DNA of 64,000 nucleotides from positions 344,106 through 408,105 of the forward strand of contig JAANBB010000006.1 of the NCBI GenBank assembly GCA_014621425.1. Reading direction: 5' to 3'. Both the position numbers and the translations under genes were made by a program. The notes under the pieces are model-generated. The model searched no databases. It was not told the origin of the DNA and saw only the letters and a list, made by a program, of their open reading frames with translations. The DNA comes from Cylindrodendrum hubeiense (Eukaryota; Ascomycota; Sordariomycetes; Hypocreales; Nectriaceae). Shown in pieces: positions 58,565 to 64,000 of this stretch (the first letter of the stretch is position 1; each line of letters opens with the position of its first letter).

Positions 58565-61231
58565 TCAGGAGCACTTCAGGGCAATGCTGAAGGGTTTGAC
58601 GTTTCCTCCATCAAGTTTCACCACTGCTCCCTTTTTCGCCGCATATTGTACGTCAAGTTGGATCTTCTCGCCCGGCCATAGTGTCACATAGTTGTCCGAC
58701 CAAATTACCGGGTTGATATCCTCCTCAAGCTTGTCCACTAAGCTAAGGCGGATAAAGAAGGCAGGTACTGGAGACATATTTGCCAACTCGATAGTATTCT
58801 CGCCATTGCCACAGTTCGGCTTTGCGAAGAGCTTCAGAGTGACCTTGGCGGTTCGCATCTCGGCAAGAGCTGAAAAATCGGACCAATCGGTAACTGGTGT
58901 GTGATACCAAGTTGAGTTGTCCCAGTCAAGTTTGTCGATAGATTTAGCGATCCAGTATACGTTTCGGCTAAGAATAGCATCGTTGTCGTCTGAGAGGACT
59001 AGGCGCAAGAATGCCACGTCCCGAATCTTTTCTAATCCAGAAACCTTCCAAATATTTGCTGACGTGTTTGGCTTTGTCGTAACGGAAATGGCCTGTCGTC
59101 CCAGGACCTTGCCTTGCAAATCCACCAGTTCTAGGGATACCTTTCGTGCCCCTTGGCGGTTAATGGTATGGTTGATGATCCAGATGGAGTTCTTTACGTA
59201 GTCATATGCTATGTGCTCGATTCTCAAACCGATCTTAGAGCCAAAGTATGACCCTGCAGGGTGCATATAATGGTCGAATTGGTTCCAGTGCAAGCTTGGC
59301 CAGGCATTGTTGAGCATCCAGTATATCGTGCCCGTAGCAGGCCTCTCACTATTCCAATGTGCCGAGTAAGCCTCGTTCTGTGCGCGAGTAGCTTCGTAGT
59401 CCATGATCTGCGCCTTAAGAAGATAGTCATCTAGCGATTTTGGCGATCCATAGCGGTTGAAGAGGCCGTCGTTATAGATTTCTCGGTTGTAGAAGGATGA
59501 CGTGTTGGTTGACATATGAAAAAGGTTTTTGTTCGGATGCTTCCATAGGTCATCCATATCTTCCTGGGAAAGGAACCTTTTCAAACTTCCAATCTCTGGC
59601 GTTCCTACACCGGCACCGAGTTCGGAGCCAAAACCAAAGGCAGCGCCCAAGCGTTCCTCAGATGGCTCAATATCGTACCAGTAATTTGGAGGAACCCAGT
59701 CGTATGGCCCATCCATCTTCATGCCTGCCGGACCGAGCAACTTAGGATATCCTCGCTTTGATGCTGACGCGATGATTGGCGTCTGCCAAAAAGCTTGTTT
59801 GAGGCCATCCACGTATATCTTGGTTGCCCTGTCATTTGGCCAAAAGTCGCTCCCCACAAAGAACGCTAGCATACTTGGATGAGGTTGCATCATCGCTGCT
59901 TCATGTCTTATGCTTGCATTTGCCGTCTCATAGTCGCCCTCCACCCATAGAGGCACAGGTTCAACGCCAAGGTTGTGGTTGAAATCCCACGACTCCCATT
60001 TGGAGCAGCACACCCAGCCCGCGATAATCATAATACCCATCTCGTCAGCAATTTCGTAGAGCTCCGGATGCTCCAGACTACCCTCAAGGCGGAGTGTGTT
60101 GAGGCCCATGTCTAAGATATACTTCGCGATAGTGATAAAGCGATCCCGGTCCCAGCGGAAGAAGTGGTCCGGGGAGTAACCTCCACCAAGGACTTGGAAA
60201 GGATGCCCATTCAGTGTGAACTGAGTATCATTGTGTATGTTAATATGAGATGTGACGGTACGGATACCAAAACGTGAATCGGCAACGTCTGACAATTCTG
60301 AATCGACAGAAAAAGTAAGCCGAGATTGGTATAAAGGTTGGCTACCCCATGTCTTGGGCCACCATATGTTTGGATTGTTGATCCTGTGGGTAATCTCGAC
60401 AATCCTCGTTTCCTTAGACTCAAGGGTCACACATTGGTCCTTATGAAATTCCCGGGAGCCGGAAGGGCTGGTAATGATAGATTTTGCCACGAACTGCACG
60501 CGATGATTTTCCAGGTTCTGAGCCTTGGCGCGTATGATGACTGTTGCCGGATTGTTCTCAACGGGCATTTCCATGTCAATCGAGATGCTCACGGGGCCCA
60601 TGGCCACCGAGCCTGTCTGTGTGACAAATATATCTCTCCAGATACCCGACCCATTGTCCGGTGCGCGAATGTTCCAATCCACAAACCCTTGCACGAGGTC
60701 GTAGTTGAAGTCAGAAGGATAAACGCTGACAGTGAGGGCATTCCTGCTAGATACCAGCCAGGTAATGTCATAAACATGGCCGCCAAAGCTACCAGCTTGG
60801 AGCTTGCTGTCGGCGATGCGTTTCCCATTCAGATAGAGATCGGCTCCGGAGCTGATGCCGTTGGTGTTGAGAAAGTAGTGCTGGCCACTCTTTGGCACAA
60901 GAGAGAATTCATTTCTGTACACCCAAGGCACCAAGAACTGGCCCCAGTTGAATTTATTCATGTTGTCGGAAAACCAGAGATCCGAGTCGTTGAATTTGTT
61001 GGACGCAAGAAGACACCCCATAAGGGTACATTTTGACGTCGGGATATGGTGCCATGATGAAGTGTCGTAACCAGACTTGGAGGCAGAAGCGGGATCTTTT
61101 ATTATTGATGACGTCTGTAAGTCCCAGCTCTGAATGACTCCCTTTTGACCTGATTTGGAAGTCAACGGGTTTGCCGCAATCAACGCCGGAATTGCAAGGA
61201 GGATCGTAGCCAGCGCGTGTGTGAACATCAT
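58565..61231 (-). CDS. GH2 exo-beta-D-glucosaminidase
   Basis: 888 residues, intronless, from ATG 61231; the codon at 61234 is GTG. It has a signal peptide (MMFTHALATILLAIPALIAA). GH2 architecture: a sugar-binding-like jelly-roll (DLYLNGKR, DITWLV), immunoglobulin-like domain (NPNIWWPKTWGSQPLY), a TIM barrel (FQVLGGGYSPDHFFRWD, LRLEGSLEHPELYEIADEMG) and C-terminal beta domains. Likely acid/base is Asp462 in FVGSDFWPND and nucleophile Glu537 in FGSELGAG, matching the GSD/SE arrangement of exo-glucosaminidases such as CsxA and Trichoderma Gls93 (892 residues). It removes glucosamine from the non-reducing end of chitosan oligomers outside the cell. The gene appears intact although it sits between transposon debris and a pseudogene. 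Confidence 0.93.
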   Translation of the reverse strand: MMFTHALATILLAIPALIAANPLTSKSGQKGVIQSWDLQTSSIIKDPASASKSGYDTSSWHHIPTSKCTLMGCLLASNKFNDSDLWFSDNMNKFNWGQFLVPWVYRNEFSLVPKSGQHYFLNTNGISSGADLYLNGKRIADSKLQAGSFGGHVYDITWLVSSRNALTVSVYPSDFNYDLVQGFVDWNIRAPDNGSGIWRDIFVTQTGSVAMGPVSISIDMEMPVENNPATVIIRAKAQNLENHRVQFVAKSIITSPSGSREFHKDQCVTLESKETRIVEITHRINNPNIWWPKTWGSQPLYQSRLTFSVDSELSDVADSRFGIRTVTSHINIHNDTQFTLNGHPFQVLGGGYSPDHFFRWDRDRFITIAKYILDMGLNTLRLEGSLEHPELYEIADEMGIMIIAGWVCCSKWESWDFNHNLGVEPVPLWVEGDYETANASIRHEAAMMQPHPSMLAFFVGSDFWPNDRATKIYVDGLKQAFWQTPIIASASKRGYPKLLGPAGMKMDGPYDWVPPNYWYDIEPSEERLGAAFGFGSELGAGVGTPEIGSLKRFLSQEDMDDLWKHPNKNLFHMSTNTSSFYNREIYNDGLFNRYGSPKSLDDYLLKAQIMDYEATRAQNEAYSAHWNSERPATGTIYWMLNNAWPSLHWNQFDHYMHPAGSYFGSKIGLRIEHIAYDYVKNSIWIINHTINRQGARKVSLELVDLQGKVLGRQAISVTTKPNTSANIWKVSGLEKIRDVAFLRLVLSDDNDAILSRNVYWIAKSIDKLDWDNSTWYHTPVTDWSDFSALAEMRTAKVTLKLFAKPNCGNGENTIELANMSPVPAFFIRLSLVDKLEEDINPVIWSDNYVTLWPGEKIQLDVQYAAKKGAVVKLDGGNVKPFSIALKCS

Positions 61232-61234
61232 CAC

Positions 61235-61845
61235 CTGTGGTTATCGCGGCACCTAGCTTGAAGAGTTTGTTGAAGGGTCTGGCATGCTACTTTAGCGAAA
61301 GCGATAGCAGATGAAGCCCATAATATACCAATGCCTCACCCACCCCCGACGTAGTACAATGGTAGTACGAGGGACTGGGTAGTTGCGTAAGAGTCGGGAT
61401 AGGGAGCTGCGGTCTGAAGCGGGGTTGTCGGCTTAAACGCCGCATGGCCCGGTATTCCATGTGAAACCCGGTATTCCTGGCAATGCCCGGCCCGGCGGTG
61501 TGGGGTAACATCCTATGATCGTGTTGGAGGCGCAAGCTGCTTTTCCACGGAGGTTGTTTCATTCTCACAGTGACTTTTGCCACCTGAGCTGGTGGCCTCA
61601 TAGAAGTATCCATCCCATGAACCTCTCGCATCGTGAAATTGAGTCAAGTAGAATTGCCAACCGAGCGCCTGTAAGAAACGGGCGCTCGATAGAATTGTAG
61701 GGGCACTGAAGTGGGGCTACTAGGTCGCGAACTCATTATCGTATTTGCAACTAAGAAACCTACCCCATCTTTTCACAGTCTTTACTATTCTGATAGGGCA
61801 AGTTAGGATTACTTGGAAGATACCCGATCATTACGAGAGTAATAA
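61235..61845. other. Intergenic
   Basis: Upstream region of the GH2 gene and downstream of the permease pseudogene. Nothing recognised. The short frame at 61515-61700 has no support. Confidence 0.5.
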
Positions 61846-63675
61846 TCACTCTTCCTTCGCCTTCAGAATCTCTTCCGTATACTTCTTTCCTACCCCGAAC
61901 CACCAGGCTCCTACCAAAATAACCAGGCTCCCAACAACCACACAAGTGTAGTTCATATTCTGCGTTGTTACAGGCTGGACATAAGGGAACGAAAAAAAGA
62001 CGATTGCAAACATGAGCCAGCATACTGTGACACTATTGACGATGGGTCCCCACAACGGGCCCATATGAAAAGCGCCATGATGCATATACTTTCGACCTGT
62101 TAGAAGGTTTGTAAGTATGGGGAACATGTGAGACAAATTATTCACAGTGATGGCAGTCCCGAGAAGAGAGTTAAAGGCTGTCGATGAACCTAGATAGAGA
62201 CAACCAAGAGCCGCGGCGATAGCAGTAACGGCGAACTGGGAATACAGCGGAATTTGGAGCCGAGAATGAATCTGGGCCCAGCTGGAACAGGTTAGAACTC
62301 GCTTCTTAAGTACTCTTACAAGTTTAAGACTTATGGGGTGCGCTTGCATTTTAGAGAGAGGCATTGCGCCGTCTCGGGAGAATGCCCATAAGATCGGTCC
62401 TGTGCTCAGCTGAGAGCTGATGGTGCAGGGTCCAAGGGCAATGAAGAGAATAAAAGTCAAACCGAAAGCACCACCTGCGCTTTGGGTCACTTGACGGAAT
62501 AGCTCTATAAGGGGCATGTCGGTGTTGGTTTTTGTAAGAGCATCGAAATCCTGAATGGAGAACATAAGGCTGATAAGGTACGTAAGGCCAGTACAAAACG
62601 CAATTGTTAGAGTAATGACGATAGCTATAGGTGCGCTGCGAGAGGGCTTCAAGAATGAACAAGATTAGATTGGGTTTTATATTCAGAGGGCTAGCCTGGA
62701 TAACACTCACGTTTGGCATTTCTTCGGTAATGTGGGTGATTCCGTCAAGACCACCAAGACTATACAGTGGATTTACCAGTCCGGTAATGAACCAGTTTGC
62801 TTGGTTCTCCCAGCCGGTGTTATTCATCCAGGTTTCGAATACAAAAACAGTGCTTCGGTGTGTTGGTGCACACACGACAACCGTAATTAGCATGACCAAC
62901 CAGCCAATTTGGAGGCAAAAAAAGCGAGAATTGGTTTATGGCGGGGATAATGTTGTTTCCGAACATAACGACCCTGGCAGTAATCAGATTCAGTCCCTGA
63001 TAAACAATAAATGTCTGCCAGGTTTTAATCTCAAGCGATTTATGGTACAAAGCAACCAAAGCCATGAACATTTGGGCGTATATGAGAGTGGTTGAAGCGG
63101 TAGTAAAATCTGGGGTTCGCAAGTTGAGCTCTTAGCCTTGGCAATTGGATTCAGGTAACGGGACTTACAGTCAAGAACGCTAAATCATCCCGTGAAGAAG
63201 CTCAAGATACTAGCTGCCTGTCTCAGTGAAAAAGCGGCGATCCAGTCGTACATCTCCCCCGAAGTCGGGTAGGACGACACAAACTCGGCCAGAGATGCGC
63301 CGAGGAAGCATTATAGCAAGGTTACCAGGATGAAGCCGTATATAACTGCTCCAGGACCACCAGCACCGATTTCTGTAATGAGTCCAAGGCCAAGTCCCGT
63401 CCAAGTCCCGTCCAAGAAATGGTTGTCGTGGAAGCAAGTCCAATCAGGCTCAAGAAACTGAAGTGACGTTTAAGTTCTTGCGTATGACCTGCTCAGGGGA
63501 AAGTCGGCCACAAGGATCAGTAGGAATTCATAAGGGGCGGATACATTCACAGCGTGGACCATCCACCCATTTGCGCAAGGCGGATTGCATCGGCATCCAT
63601 ACCTGCAGTACCCTCCAAGCGCTTCATCTTTCCGGCTTGGATAGGCACGTCCGACACATCGTGAGTAGAACTCAT
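61846..63675 (-). pseudogene. APC-family amino-acid/choline permease pseudogene
   Basis: Exons read as 63567..63675, 63169..63488, 62711..63109, 62348..62646 and 61846..62281. The family start MSSTHDVSDVP and end YTEEILKAKEE are both present. Typical segments include ELKRHFSFLSLIGLASTTTI, PLYSLGGLDGITHITEEMPN|PSRSAP and QNMNYTCVVVGS. Four lesions occur in the N-terminal half: an 11 bp tandem duplication at about 63391-63412 (frameshift), TAA where the family has Gln (about 63316-63318), TGA where it has Trp in FFTGW (about 63185), and a one-base excess in a 7-A tract (62917-62923). Both stops are transitions, as RIP or deamination would produce. The intron at 62282..62347 has a GC donor (GCAAGC) with an ordinary CTAAC...CAG end. 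Homopolymer error could explain one lesion but not all four. It is not expected to be functional. Confidence 0.85.
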
Positions 63676-63742
63676 CCTATTCAGCAGATTCAAGAGACGT
63701 TGAGAGAATACCGATTGTAGGAAAAGTGAAGCATTAAAAAAT

Positions 63743-64000
63743 GGCAATTGCTAGTCGCGCATGATAAATTGCTACCCGCGCATGATCTTACACACGCATG
63801 ACTTTTCTACAACGCTCATTGGCTCAAAAAGAACTGTTAGTATATTGAAATTCTGCCACATTTCTTCTTTGTACCCCAAGCCTCCAGCAACTCTAGCAGC
63901 CACAGCACCCCAAGCTTCCAGCAGCTACAGCGGCCACAGCACCCCGAGCCTTTAGTGTAATTTTGATTGCTTATACTTGAATTCTCAGCTTATCTAAGAG
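63743..64000 (+). mobile_element. TIR element, second copy (runs off the window)
   Basis: Starts GGCAATTGCTAGTCGCGCATG, then repeats of CGCGCATGATCTTAC and ACACGCATGACTTTTCTACAA, collinear with the element at 46687. It also shares the interior TTGAATTCTCAGCT about 230 bp from its end. The right end lies outside the window. Confidence 0.75.

Noticed and set aside
60338..61036. 232-codon plus-strand frame
   Set aside because: Long antisense shadow of the GH2 gene.

Overview
The window is nuclear DNA from a filamentous ascomycete (Pezizomycotina). The genes carry short 50-150 bp introns with GT(G/A)AGT-like donors and CTAAC/CTGAC branch points. The families are typical of moulds: an FlbA-type RGS protein, Zn2Cys6 regulator, pisatin-demethylase-like P450, MFS permeases, Thr-rich secreted proteins, a GH2 exo-glucosaminidase and Pad1. 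A 10 kb AT-rich block is full of C-to-T/G-to-A stop codons, as expected from repeat-induced point mutation (RIP). The species cannot be named from sequence alone. No tRNA, rRNA or CRISPR was recognised.

Layout. 0.3-1.8 kb: 3' part of an FlbA/Sst2-like RGS regulator (minus). 4.5-16.5 kb: secreted-protein stretch with a PAN/Apple-like protein, two paralogous Thr-rich proteins with C-terminal Cys modules, a minisatellite, a drug/metabolite-transporter pseudogene broken by a MITE-like element, and a small TVT/KYPVTTT-repeat protein. 16.5-23.8 kb: gene-poor. 23.8-25.3 kb: MFS transporter. 28.7 kb: secreted GKDYGK-repeat protein. 30.0-31.1 kb: a probable decayed membrane-protein gene.

31.5-43.6 kb is the most interesting part. 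A P450 is divergent from a non-canonical sesquiterpene synthase of the Botrytis BcABA3 (abscisic acid) type. They are followed by an ACS-family MFS permease, an HxxxD acyl/acetyltransferase and a Zn2Cys6 regulator. Together they look like a compact, apparently undescribed sesquiterpenoid cluster: scaffold synthesis, oxidation, acetylation, transport and pathway control. One P450 plus an acyltransferase, with no visible ABA4-type dehydrogenase, suggests a product other than plain abscisic acid. A DUF7053-like protein and a Pad1/UbiX flavin prenyltransferase follow.

46.7-58.5 kb is a transposon graveyard. It holds a 792 bp terminal-inverted-repeat element with a perfect 8 bp target duplication, a full-length RIP-degraded Ty3/gypsy retrotransposon on the minus strand (49.1-57.0 kb), and a less mutated GC-richer remnant with AAC-rich tails. 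58.6-61.2 kb: intact GH2 exo-beta-D-glucosaminidase. 61.8-63.7 kb: an amino-acid/choline-type permease pseudogene with two stops and two frameshifts. The window ends inside a second copy of the inverted-repeat element.

Many upstream-most starts in open reading frames here are TTG or GTG codons. I moved these to real ATGs or to splice junctions. All exon models are hand-read from splice signals and family similarity.
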